DNA of 64,000 nt from NCBI GenBank assembly GCA_023384415.1, contig JAHDWJ010000017.1:1-64000 (forward strand), read 5' to 3'. Below, piece by piece: positions 6,082 through 13,415 of the stretch. Made by a program: the position numbers and the translations under genes. This stretch comes from Anaerolineae bacterium (GTDB lineage Bacteria; Chloroflexota; Anaerolineae; Promineifilales; Promineifilaceae). Positions within the stretch are counted from its first letter, which is position 1; the number at the start of each line of letters is the position of its first letter. Under the pieces are notes generated by a model, which had not been told where the DNA came from, made no database searches, and saw nothing but the letters and a program-made list of their open reading frames with translations.

Positions 6082-9000
6082 TTACCTCTGCTTACGCACA
6101 CGATCTAACCCATCTTCAACCAGGCTGTACACAACCGGAATGATAATCAGGGTGAGGGCCGTGCCAACGATCATCCCCCCTAAGACTACCCAGGCCAGGT
6201 CCGAGGCGATGATGGCCCCAGCTTCGGCACTGAGGGCCAGCGGGGTGAGGGCCAGAATGGTGGTCAGGGCGGTCATCCAGATGGGACGCAAGCGGGTGCG
6301 GCCGCCTTCCACCAGGGCATCATACGTATTGCTCCCCTTCTCCCGGAGCTGCTTCACCAGCTCCATCAACACAATACCGTTGGTAATCACTATCCCCACC
6401 AGCATCAACAGTCCAATCATCGAGGAGATGCCCAAAACCCGCCCCGTGAGGAACAGAGCCAATGAGGCCCCAATGAGGGAGAGAGGCAGGCTGAACAGAA
6501 TGACAAATGGGTGTACCAGGCTGCGGAAAGAGAGGGCCATGATGATGTAGACCAGAACGCTGGCCCAGGCGATAGCCACAATCATGCTGCGGAACCCCTG
6601 GGTTTGCTGTTCCGCCTCAAACCCTTCAGAGACAATGGCCCCGGCGGGCAGGCTGGCTAAACTTTCTACCCGGCTTTTCACTTCTGCGGCCGCGCCAATC
6701 GTATTCGATAACCCAAACTCAAAACGACCCGTGAAATTAATCGCCGGCTGCCCATCCACCCGGATAATCGAACCATTCCCCCCTTCCAGGGCCGCATCGG
6801 CACTGCTGGACACATTGACAATATCCGGCGACCCATTGCCATCCATATCTACCGAGGTAATCGCTCCCTTAATCTCCTCTACCAGTTGAGCCAACGGTTC
6901 CCCCTCAACATCAATCCCCTGCACCACCAGCCCATACCCGGTGAAGCCAGTCTGCGAGCCGGCCGAGACAATCACATTCTCTTCGCCGCCAAAAATACGT
7001 TCCGCTTCCCGGCGCACTTCAATCGTCAAGGCCCCCAGAGCATCCTGGTTGAGCAAAAACTCATGCCCCACACTCAGCGTCACATTGGCCGCATATTGGG
7101 TCACATTGCCACCACCAAAAAACGCCTCAAACCCACCACCACTGCCAACTTCGGTGCGGATTTGTTCAATCCCGTCTAAGCCAGCAATCGCTTCTTCAAA
7201 AGCCAAAACTTGCTCATTGGTGGCCGCGATGCGTGTTTCTGGGGGCAGGTTCACCGTAATGTTAATCGTCGGTTCACCCAGGGCGGGGATGAAATTTTGC
7301 GGCAGGCGATTGAGCAGATAGAGGCTGCCCAAGAATACCACCAACGTAATGCCCAGGGTCAGCAGCCGGTTACGCAAAGCCCACTCCAGCGACGGGGTGT
7401 ACCATTGCTGGAGCTTCGTCTCTTTGTGGGCGGGGATATTTTCCCGGCGAATAAGCAGGACGATCAACACCGGGACTACTGTAATCGAGACGATGAAGCT
7501 GGCCGCCAATGCGTAGGTAACGGTCAGGCCAAAGGGAAGGAAGAAGGAGCTAATCAACCCTCCCACCAGCCCCAGGGGTAAGAAGACGGCCATGGTGGTA
7601 GCGGTGGCGGCAAAGATGGCAATCGCCACTTCTTTGGTCGCTTCGATGGCGGCATCTACCGGGCGATGCCCTTGCTGAATGTACCGATAGCTGTTTTCTA
7701 ACACCACAATTGAATCATCTACCACCCGGCCAATAGCCACGGTCAACCCACTCAGGGTCATAATGTTAAGGGTGATATCAGCGGGGAGTAGTTTGGCCAG
7801 GAAGCTGAGCAGGCCGCTGTTGCTGTTGCTGGCCCAGGTGTTGAGCGGTTCACCCACCAGCGGAATCCAACGCATAAAGAAGAACGCGGTCAAAACCGAA
7901 AGGGGAATAGAGACCCCCACGACCAGGGTGGCCTGCCAGCTTAACCGGTATTTGCCCTGCACCTGCCCGCTCAGGAAGATGAGGATGATAATGATGGCAA
8001 AAATCCCCCCGCGCAGCCCATCGTTGGAGACCCCGGCAATAGCCTCACGGATGAAGGTGGCCTGCTCAAAGGCGATGGCGTACTCAAAAGAGGGTTCTTC
8101 AACTTTATATTGCTCCAGGACGGCAAAAATGGCATCGGCGGTGGTGACGGTGTTGGCCTCGCCCGATTTGAAGATGGCTACGAGCAAAGCCGGGTTGCCG
8201 TTACTCCGCGTGATAGTAGCTTCGGGGACAAACACTTCAACCTCGCCGGCCGCAATGCCCCGCAGGCGGGCGGTCAGGTCGGCGTCAAACGATTCCGGGT
8301 AACTGTCGAGTAGGAAGGTCAACATTTCCGGGGTCATTAGCTCTAACAGAGCCGGACTCAGGTTGGCGATGAACCCTGCCTCGTTTTGGGCCAGCCATTG
8401 CATAACATCAATGGTTAAATCCTGGGCTGAGGCCACCGGGTCTTGGGAGTTGTTGGGAATGAAGTTGAGGAATTCGGCCGCCGTGGGCGTGAATGGGTTG
8501 CGTAAGATGTTGGCTGCCGTCTGGTAAGGGGACGGATTGCCGTTGGGGTCGGGCAGCAGCCACACCCCAGACATGGGGGGCGCACCGGCGGCGATGGCCG
8601 CTACTTCGGCTTCGGCGGCGATGGCTAAGGCCCCGGCCCCGCCAAATTCGGCGGCTAACTCGTCTAGTTCGGCGCGTAAGGCTGGGTCCAAGGTGTCCAG
8701 GAAGGGAACGGGCAGCCAGGCGATGGTTTCAGGCAGGAGCAGACGCAAATTATCTTCGCTGAGCAGGCCGAGGGCTTGAATTCCCTGCTCCCCCAGGCCG
8801 CCGAGTAGTTTGATGAACTCTGGGGTGATGTCTTGGGCAAATTCAATGGTGACGCCGGCCGCGGCCGCGCCCTGAATAATCGCTTCTGATAACCGAGCCG
8901 GGTCGGCGGCGGCGGCTTCGGCCGCCGCCAATGCCCCTGCCCCGCCAAATTCAGCCGCCAACGTGTCTAATTGGGCCCGTACATCGGCCTCTAACCCTGT

Positions 9001-10791
9001 GACAAAGCTAACGGGAAGCAGGGCGATTACCTCTGGCGACAAGGCCAGCAGGTTCTCTTCGCTCAACTGTTGCAGCAGGAGATTGGCCTGGGGGCCAGCC
9101 CCGCTGATGAGGCGCATCATTTCAGGGGTGATGTCTTGGGCGTATTGGATAACAATGCCGAAGGGGGCCACTGTCTGAATAACAAACGGGGGCAGCGGCG
9201 AGAGGGCGGTACCGGTGGGTGGGGGTGGGGTGGGTTCGATGGTTCCGGCAGTGGGTTCGGCGGCTTCGGCATACAGCAGTACCGTAGCAATGGTCTGCTG
9301 CAACCCGGCATCCAGCGAAGCCAGGATGTCCGGAGGAATCAGGGCTAAAAGTTCCGGGGGCAGGGCTAAAAGCAGGTCTGGCGGTAAGTTACGAATGACA
9401 TCTGGGGCCAACCGGAGAATCGTTTGTACCAGAGTTGGGTCTAAATCGGCCGTGGTGCGGATGTTAAGTCCTAACAAAGCCAACCCCTGGACCAGTTCAT
9501 TCGGCAGGGGGAGAGCTGCTGGAGCTATCCCCTGGGCAGCGTTGAGGATGGCGGTCAGCTCGGTTTGCAAGCCGGCCTCCAGGGTGGCAGCGGGTAGTAA
9601 AACGGCTAAAACATCTGGCGGCATGGCACGCCACATGTCTGGTTCTAAATCGTTGAGCAGTTCTGGGGCCTGGGCCACAATGCCCTGGGCGAAGGGGACG
9701 GTGATGTCGGCGGTATTGCTGATGGTCTGACCGAAGGTCGCGGCCGCAGCGATCCAGGATTGGGGCAGCGGCACGGCTTCCACCAGGGGGGCGGCTCCAG
9801 TTTCGGCCAGATAGAGCTGCCCGGCCCCGCCATACGCGGCCGCCAGCTCATCCAGTTCCGCTACCAGGGCGCTGTCTAAGGTAGCTAAATAATCTGCCGG
9901 TAAAAGGGCAATGACCTCTGGCTGGAGAGCGCGTAAATTGTCCGGGGTGAGCATGGCCAGGAATTGGTTAGCCATCGGGCCAAACCCGATGATTTGCCGG
10001 GCCATTTCTGGGGTGATCTCATCAGCATATTCGATGGTCAGGCCAGCCTGGGCGGCCATGCCGATCATCATTGTCGGCAGGCGGGAGCGGCTAGGGGTGG
10101 CGGTCGGTTCGGGGGTAGCCGTTGGGGTGGATGTGGCGGTTGGCTCAGGGGTGGCAGTTGGTTCGGGGGTGGCTGTGGGCGCGGCCGCGATCTCCTCGGC
10201 CGGTTCCGCTTCAACCATCGCCTCATCGGGCAGCGCCTGTCCCCCAGAAACAGTCACCTCGCTTACCTGCTCAATGGCTAAAAGCTCTGGCTCCAGGCCG
10301 CTCTGCACCAGCAGTTTTAGCTCATCCAAAGACAATTCAGCCGAGGAGACACTGACAACCACGACCGGCAAGTCGCTCAGACTGAAATCCAAAATTTGGG
10401 GCAAAGCCATCCCATCTGGCAAGGTTACCTCGTTGAGCGCATCCTCGATCCGAGAAAGCATTATCGCCTGGCTTAAGCCAAATTCATTGCGAACAACCAG
10501 GAAAGCAAACCCTTGATTGGTGGTAGATTCGACATTGACAACACCGGTCACGCCTTGTACCGCCTGTTCCAGGGGAATGGTTACCTGGGCCAGGAAATCT
10601 TGGGCATCTTCTGCTCCGTCCCATTGGGCAATGAGAATCGTTTGGGGGAATTCGATCCGAGGTAGAAGCTCCTGGTTGAGATCAATCAGGGCCAGGGTGC
10701 CGGTCACTAAAATGAACAAAGAGAGGCCGATAGTCAGCCATCGAAAACGAAGGGCGATGCGCGTCATGGCATCAAACAACTTTGCCAGCAT
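6082..10791 (-). CDS. RND family exporter with large repeat insert
   Basis: This 1569-residue protein is an HAE1/AcrB-type RND transporter. Residues 1-185 hold TM1 and the first porter subdomain (ending EVTVSGGQ). The membrane block follows residue 925, with the TM4 relay motif AIGRVVDDSIVVLENSYR near 1020-1036, and the second half resumes near 1150. Normal members are about 1000-1100 residues. The excess is an insert at about 186-855: a Thr-Pro linker of PTATPEP units (205-234), then five roughly 90-100-residue repeats starting near 238, 341, 428, 531 and 634 and a degenerate sixth. Typical repeat motifs are ITPEMARQIIGFGPMA, PEVIALLPADYLATLD and ELDELAAAYGGAG. It probably exports lipophilic compounds by proton antiport. 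It lies downstream of a MarR gene, 53 bases apart, likely in one operon. Confidence 0.88.
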   Translation of the reverse strand: MLAKLFDAMTRIALRFRWLTIGLSLFILVTGTLALIDLNQELLPRIEFPQTILIAQWDGAEDAQDFLAQVTIPLEQAVQGVTGVVNVESTTNQGFAFLVVRNEFGLSQAIMLSRIEDALNEVTLPDGMALPQILDFSLSDLPVVVVSVSSAELSLDELKLLVQSGLEPELLAIEQVSEVTVSGGQALPDEAMVEAEPAEEIAAAPTATPEPTATPEPTATSTPTATPEPTATPSRSRLPTMMIGMAAQAGLTIEYADEITPEMARQIIGFGPMANQFLAMLTPDNLRALQPEVIALLPADYLATLDSALVAELDELAAAYGGAGQLYLAETGAAPLVEAVPLPQSWIAAAATFGQTISNTADITVPFAQGIVAQAPELLNDLEPDMWRAMPPDVLAVLLPAATLEAGLQTELTAILNAAQGIAPAALPLPNELVQGLALLGLNIRTTADLDPTLVQTILRLAPDVIRNLPPDLLLALPPELLALIPPDILASLDAGLQQTIATVLLYAEAAEPTAGTIEPTPPPPTGTALSPLPPFVIQTVAPFGIVIQYAQDITPEMMRLISGAGPQANLLLQQLSEENLLALSPEVIALLPVSFVTGLEADVRAQLDTLAAEFGGAGALAAAEAAAADPARLSEAIIQGAAAAGVTIEFAQDITPEFIKLLGGLGEQGIQALGLLSEDNLRLLLPETIAWLPVPFLDTLDPALRAELDELAAEFGGAGALAIAAEAEVAAIAAGAPPMSGVWLLPDPNGNPSPYQTAANILRNPFTPTAAEFLNFIPNNSQDPVASAQDLTIDVMQWLAQNEAGFIANLSPALLELMTPEMLTFLLDSYPESFDADLTARLRGIAAGEVEVFVPEATITRSNGNPALLVAIFKSGEANTVTTADAIFAVLEQYKVEEPSFEYAIAFEQATFIREAIAGVSNDGLRGGIFAIIIILIFLSGQVQGKYRLSWQATLVVGVSIPLSVLTAFFFMRWIPLVGEPLNTWASNSNSGLLSFLAKLLPADITLNIMTLSGLTVAIGRVVDDSIVVLENSYRYIQQGHRPVDAAIEATKEVAIAIFAATATTMAVFLPLGLVGGLISSFFLPFGLTVTYALAASFIVSITVVPVLIVLLIRRENIPAHKETKLQQWYTPSLEWALRNRLLTLGITLVVFLGSLYLLNRLPQNFIPALGEPTINITVNLPPETRIAATNEQVLAFEEAIAGLDGIEQIRTEVGSGGGFEAFFGGGNVTQYAANVTLSVGHEFLLNQDALGALTIEVRREAERIFGGEENVIVSAGSQTGFTGYGLVVQGIDVEGEPLAQLVEEIKGAITSVDMDGNGSPDIVNVSSSADAALEGGNGSIIRVDGQPAINFTGRFEFGLSNTIGAAAEVKSRVESLASLPAGAIVSEGFEAEQQTQGFRSMIVAIAWASVLVYIIMALSFRSLVHPFVILFSLPLSLIGASLALFLTGRVLGISSMIGLLMLVGIVITNGIVLMELVKQLREKGSNTYDALVEGGRTRLRPIWMTALTTILALTPLALSAEAGAIIASDLAWVVLGGMIVGTALTLIIIPVVYSLVEDGLDRVRKQR
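8227..10236 (-). repeat. Region encoding the five-repeat insert of the RND exporter
   Basis: This part of the exporter gene encodes the Thr-Pro linker and five to six internal repeats. Repeats 1, 4 and 5 are closest to each other: each has an (A/Q)DITPE(M/F) start, a P-E-x-I-A-x-L-P middle and an EL(D/A)xLAAxxGGAGxL end. Repeats 2 and 3 are more diverged. Repeat 3 is followed by a second proline-rich spacer (EPTPPPPTG). Confidence 0.8.
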
Positions 10792-10812
10792 AAAAGACTC
10801 CTGCGAAGATAG

Positions 10813-10854
10813 GTTTCTAGTTTCGAGTTTCTAGTTTCGAGTTTCTAGTTTCGA
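10813..10854. repeat. Three exact copies of a 14-bp repeat
   Basis: GTTTCTAGTTTCGA is repeated three times in tandem at 10813-10826, 10827-10840 and 10841-10854. The last copy covers the stop codon and the final codons (GTRN) of the MarR gene. Related GTTTCGAGTT stretches occur at 13149-13165 and near 32307. Confidence 0.9.
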
Positions 10855-11312
10855 GTTCCCTCAAGTTCCCTTGAACTCCCCCCACTCAGCCCAAATACTT
10901 GATGGAGGATGGTCAACCCCTGGGCCAGGGTATCCCGCTCCTGGGGAGTGAGATCGATCAACAATTGGCTGACCTGCTTTTCGGCATGTTGGCTCATATT
11001 GTCTAGCATCTGACTGCCCCCGGGAGTAAGGGTTAGCCACACTTTGCGCCGGTCATCGGGGTCGCGCTGCCGCTGTACCCACCCCCTATCTACGAGGGTG
11101 CTGATGGTATTGGACATGGTGGGAGAGCTAACCGCCTGCTGTTCGGCCAGGTCGGTCAGGATGCAGGGACCATAGGCCAGGGTGATGAGGACATTGAAAT
11201 GGGTCGGGTTGAGCAGATGGCCGGAGCGGCGCAGCTCAGCGGCAACCGTCCGCATGACAGCCGGGATGATTTCTAATAAACGTAAAGCTAAGTTGGGTTG
11301 GGAATGGGGCAT
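10845..11312 (-). CDS. MarR family transcriptional regulator
   Basis: This 155-residue protein is a standard MarR dimeric winged-helix repressor. Helices come first (LRLLEIIPAVMRTVAAELRR), then the helix-turn-helix (LTDLAEQQAVSSPTMSNTIS, then TLVDRGWVQRQRDPDDRRKV) with the wing at DPDDRRKVWLTLT, and a C-terminal dimer helix. MarR proteins release DNA on binding small phenolic or lipophilic compounds and commonly control efflux pumps. The RND exporter gene directly follows on the same strand, so it is probably the exporter's local regulator. The last four residues are encoded by a tandem 14-bp repeat, so the C-terminus has been rewritten by repeat expansion. Confidence 0.88.
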   Translation of the reverse strand: MPHSQPNLALRLLEIIPAVMRTVAAELRRSGHLLNPTHFNVLITLAYGPCILTDLAEQQAVSSPTMSNTISTLVDRGWVQRQRDPDDRRKVWLTLTPGGSQMLDNMSQHAEKQVSQLLIDLTPQERDTLAQGLTILHQVFGLSGGSSRELEGTRN

Positions 11313-11390
11313 GGGAGACGTGAAGCGTGATGCGTGAGGCGTGAGGGGTGATTAACGATATGCGTCTTTTCAGGTATCACGCCAGGAATA

Positions 11391-11420
11391 ATTAGCTATA
11401 CTAATAGTTAGCAGTGCTAA
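11391..11420 (-). promoter_or_regulatory. Tandem palindromes, candidate MarR operator
   Basis: Two adjacent palindromes lie 79-108 bases upstream of the MarR start. ATTAG-CTATA-CTAAT is at 11391-11405, and TTAGCA-G-TGCTAA is at 11408-11420. Both share the half-site TTAG, and the second is a perfect 6-bp dyad. The location fits an autoregulatory operator overlapping the promoter of the marR-RND operon. Confidence 0.55.
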
Positions 11421-11513
11421 TTGTAACCATTTTCACAAAGCGAGCAATGGGAAAAAAGCATCAGTGAGAACAGAAGACAAAAGATAAAGGGGTACATGGC
11501 TGCAAATAGGTTC

Positions 11514-12290
11514 TCATAGGCCCACCGGCCGCCCATAATTGAGCTGGGTGCCGGCGTAGAGGAAACCGAGTTTTTCGTACAATCGCTGGGCGCCCTCGGC
11601 GGCGGAGAGCCAGCAGAGGGAGTAGCCCGCGGCCGCGTACTGCCCTAACAATTGTTGGCAAACGGCATAAGCCAGCCCGCGGCCGCGCCAATTGGCATCG
11701 GTCCAGACCCCGGCCAGCTCACCAATCCCCCCACCTATTTGCACCACTGCTCCTGATAGCAGCCTACCTTCATGCTGCCACGCGGCCGCCATTACTGCGC
11801 CACTGCGTAACCCGTTTTGCAAATTAGGCAGCCAACCCAGAGCTTCTTCATCTTCCCCCGTGCCCCCAAAGGCAATACTCTGGTGTACCAGGTAGGTTCG
11901 CAGCAGCGGCTCATCATCGGGGTCCAGGGGGCGATAGTTGGGGGATGGGGAAGGAGGGGGTGGGAAGGCGGCCGCGTCTAAAATCATTACTGGGGCACGG
12001 GTTTCACAAACGAGACCTGCCTGTTCCAGGGCAGGGGCCAGGTGGGGGTGCAGGTCAGCGATAAATTCCAGGCGCGGCCGCTTGCCGCGCTGCTGGAACT
12101 GTTCTATGAGGGTGAGGATGTGCGGCCGCCACCCATCCGGGTCTGGGCTGACAGGCACCGCAAAGGTCAGGTGATCCAGGGTATGGGAAGAGAAAAACAG
12201 TTCAAAATGGGGTATCTCTACTGCTTCTCGCTCCATGCGTCCCACCGCTCGTAAACTGGTTTCTAATGCAGCCAATTGGTTCAGGTTCAT
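11514..12290 (-). CDS. GNAT family N-acetyltransferase
   Basis: This 258-residue protein starts at ATG 12290, which has GAGG nine bases upstream; an in-frame ATG 36 bases earlier lacks such a site. The C-terminal half has a clear GNAT core: AGVWTDANWRGRGLAYAVCQ contains the acetyl-CoA loop RGRGLA, and the end has the usual LYEKLGF. A proline-rich spacer (FPPPPSPSPN) joins an N-terminal domain of about 120 residues that is probably a second, degenerate acetyltransferase fold. The substrate is unknown. It is followed on the plus-coordinate side by the DUF6508 gene on the same strand. Confidence 0.75.
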   Translation of the reverse strand: MNLNQLAALETSLRAVGRMEREAVEIPHFELFFSSHTLDHLTFAVPVSPDPDGWRPHILTLIEQFQQRGKRPRLEFIADLHPHLAPALEQAGLVCETRAPVMILDAAAFPPPPSPSPNYRPLDPDDEPLLRTYLVHQSIAFGGTGEDEEALGWLPNLQNGLRSGAVMAAAWQHEGRLLSGAVVQIGGGIGELAGVWTDANWRGRGLAYAVCQQLLGQYAAAGYSLCWLSAAEGAQRLYEKLGFLYAGTQLNYGRPVGL

Positions 12291-12332
12291 TTTTAGCCTC
12301 GATGAAGGGAACACAGACAAAACCATGCGTTC

Positions 12333-12746
12333 CTACCCGTTCCCCTGATTCTCCTGTAATACCGCCAGCCGCTCTAGCAAACGGCGGATGTGCCCTTCTT
12401 CAATCATCATGCCCCAATGGCCGTCGCTAAACCGCTCTCCCCGCACACAGTAGGTTAGCATGGTCTTAATTTGGGCCAGCGAGGCTTGTTTGACCAATGG
12501 CTCATCGGCCAACATTTGCCACGCCTGGGTCATGTCATATTGATAATCACGCCAACATTCGGCGGCCGCGGCCGCGAAAAATTGGGGCACCAATTCATGG
12601 TATTCCGGCCAGGGCAGCGTCATCGTGCCATCTTCTTTAGCTCCACCATGCCATGCCTTGACCGGCACAAACCCATCCCCATACAGCCGGGGCAAAAAAG
12701 AAAGCAGTTCGTCTATCTGCTGGGCGGTGGGGTCAGGCGTAGTCAT
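12333..12746 (-). CDS. DUF6508 family protein
   Basis: This small 137-residue protein has the layout of DUF6508: IDELLSFLPRLY at the start, YHELVPQFFAAAA in the middle, and IKTMLTYCVRGERFSDGHWG with IRRLLERL at the end. The conserved R-G-E-R-F-x-x-G-H motif is present. The function is unknown; homologues are small soluble proteins scattered over many bacterial phyla. It lies 42 bases upstream of the GNAT gene on the same strand, so both are probably co-transcribed. Two overlapping GCGGCCGC octamers encode an Ala stretch within it. Confidence 0.65.
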   Translation of the reverse strand: MTTPDPTAQQIDELLSFLPRLYGDGFVPVKAWHGGAKEDGTMTLPWPEYHELVPQFFAAAAAECWRDYQYDMTQAWQMLADEPLVKQASLAQIKTMLTYCVRGERFSDGHWGMMIEEGHIRRLLERLAVLQENQGNG

Positions 12747-12858
12747 TTGTGTTCATTCGTGAAATTCGTGGCTTCTTTCAGTGAACTCATCTGTGTCATC
12801 TGGGGATAAATCTTTTCTGGTTTGTCCAGGTTGGAGATTTTACAAGTAGTTGCCCGGT

Positions 12859-12887
12859 TTGACATATCTAACCACGTCGGGTAGCAT
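12859..12887 (+). promoter_or_regulatory. Promoter of the glmS ribozyme-glmS transcript
   Basis: TTGACA at 12859-12864 is followed after 17 bases by TAGCAT at 12882-12887. Transcription would start near 12894, about 30 bases before the ribozyme cleavage site. Confidence 0.6.
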
Positions 12888-12919
12888 CTTTAGCGCAGTC
12901 AAAGTTGAATAGGTGGCAA

Positions 12920-13135
12920 TTAAAGCGCATGGCCCTGTGGTGCCCTGTTAAAAAGGACGACACAGGATGACGCGGTGGAGGTTTCCTACCGGTGGGTAGG
13001 ATTAACAGAGGGGACTCCCCTTTGGAAAAGCGAAAATCAGCGGGTGCCTCCCCGGTGCGGCCGCAACCGGCATTGTGCCAGCAATGATGTTCCCCCTCAA
13101 ACCGGCCTTCGCAAGAAGCCGACAAAAGGGATACA
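12920..13135 (+). ncRNA. glmS self-cleaving ribozyme
   Basis: The leader of glmS contains the ordered core of the glmS ribozyme, a GlcN6P-activated catalytic RNA that cuts its own message when amino sugar is plentiful. The cleavage site fits AA-AGCGC with scission after A12924. P2 is CCTGTG (12934-12939) with CACAGG (12961-12966). The strand with TGGAGG (12976-12981) pairs with GCCTCC (13046-13051) inside the hallmark GCGGGTGCCTCCC. P3 is CCGG/CCGG (13052-13070) with a GCGGCCGC loop. P4 follows with CTCAAA, a GCAA-capped stem (13104-13121) and ACAAAAGGG. About 60 bases carrying two extra hairpins (12984-13001, 13011-13020) are inserted before the second GlcN6P-pocket strand. Confidence 0.85.
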
Positions 13136-13147
13136 GCGGCTTTTTTT
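13116..13147 (+). terminator. Possible intrinsic terminator at the ribozyme 3' end
   Basis: AAGCCG (13116-13121) can pair with CGGCTT (13137-13142), followed by a run of T to 13147. The same AAGCCG is the 3' arm of the GCAA-capped hairpin in the ribozyme P4 region, so the two pairings exclude each other. It lies 270 bases before glmS. Confidence 0.4.
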
Positions 13148-13415
13148 AGTTTCGAGTTTCGAGTTATTGACCCCACAACTAGAAACTCCCCTTCCCTATT
13201 CAGCCACAACTTCATAACGCAGCGTGATTACCTGAGAGTCGCAGGCTGTTGACCCTTGTCAATCTCTCAGCCCCATCTCTCTGCATCCCTTTACTCACCC
13301 GGCGGCGGTGACTGCCCTCCTGCCTTACTCATGTGATGGTATTGGCGGTAACTGGCGAACCAACAAAGGACGCCCACGTAGCACGCTTCACGCATCACAG
13401 AAGGAGAATTTTCTC

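Noticed and set aside
8493..8779. Plus-strand reading frames opposite the RND gene
   Set aside because: They are shadows of the high-GC, Ala-rich repeats on the minus strand, with no ribosome sites and Arg/Pro/Ser-biased content.
12920..13135. Cobalamin riboswitch or RNase P RNA
   Set aside because: The G-rich leader first suggested these, but the GCGGGTGCCTCCC strand, the AGCGC cleavage site and position before glmS fit the glmS ribozyme, and the cobalamin box and RNase P core are absent.
13308..13415. In-frame extension of glmS to an upstream ATG
   Set aside because: It would place 36 residues before MCGIVGY and bury the catalytic Cys2; the ATG at 13416 has a strong AAGGAG site.
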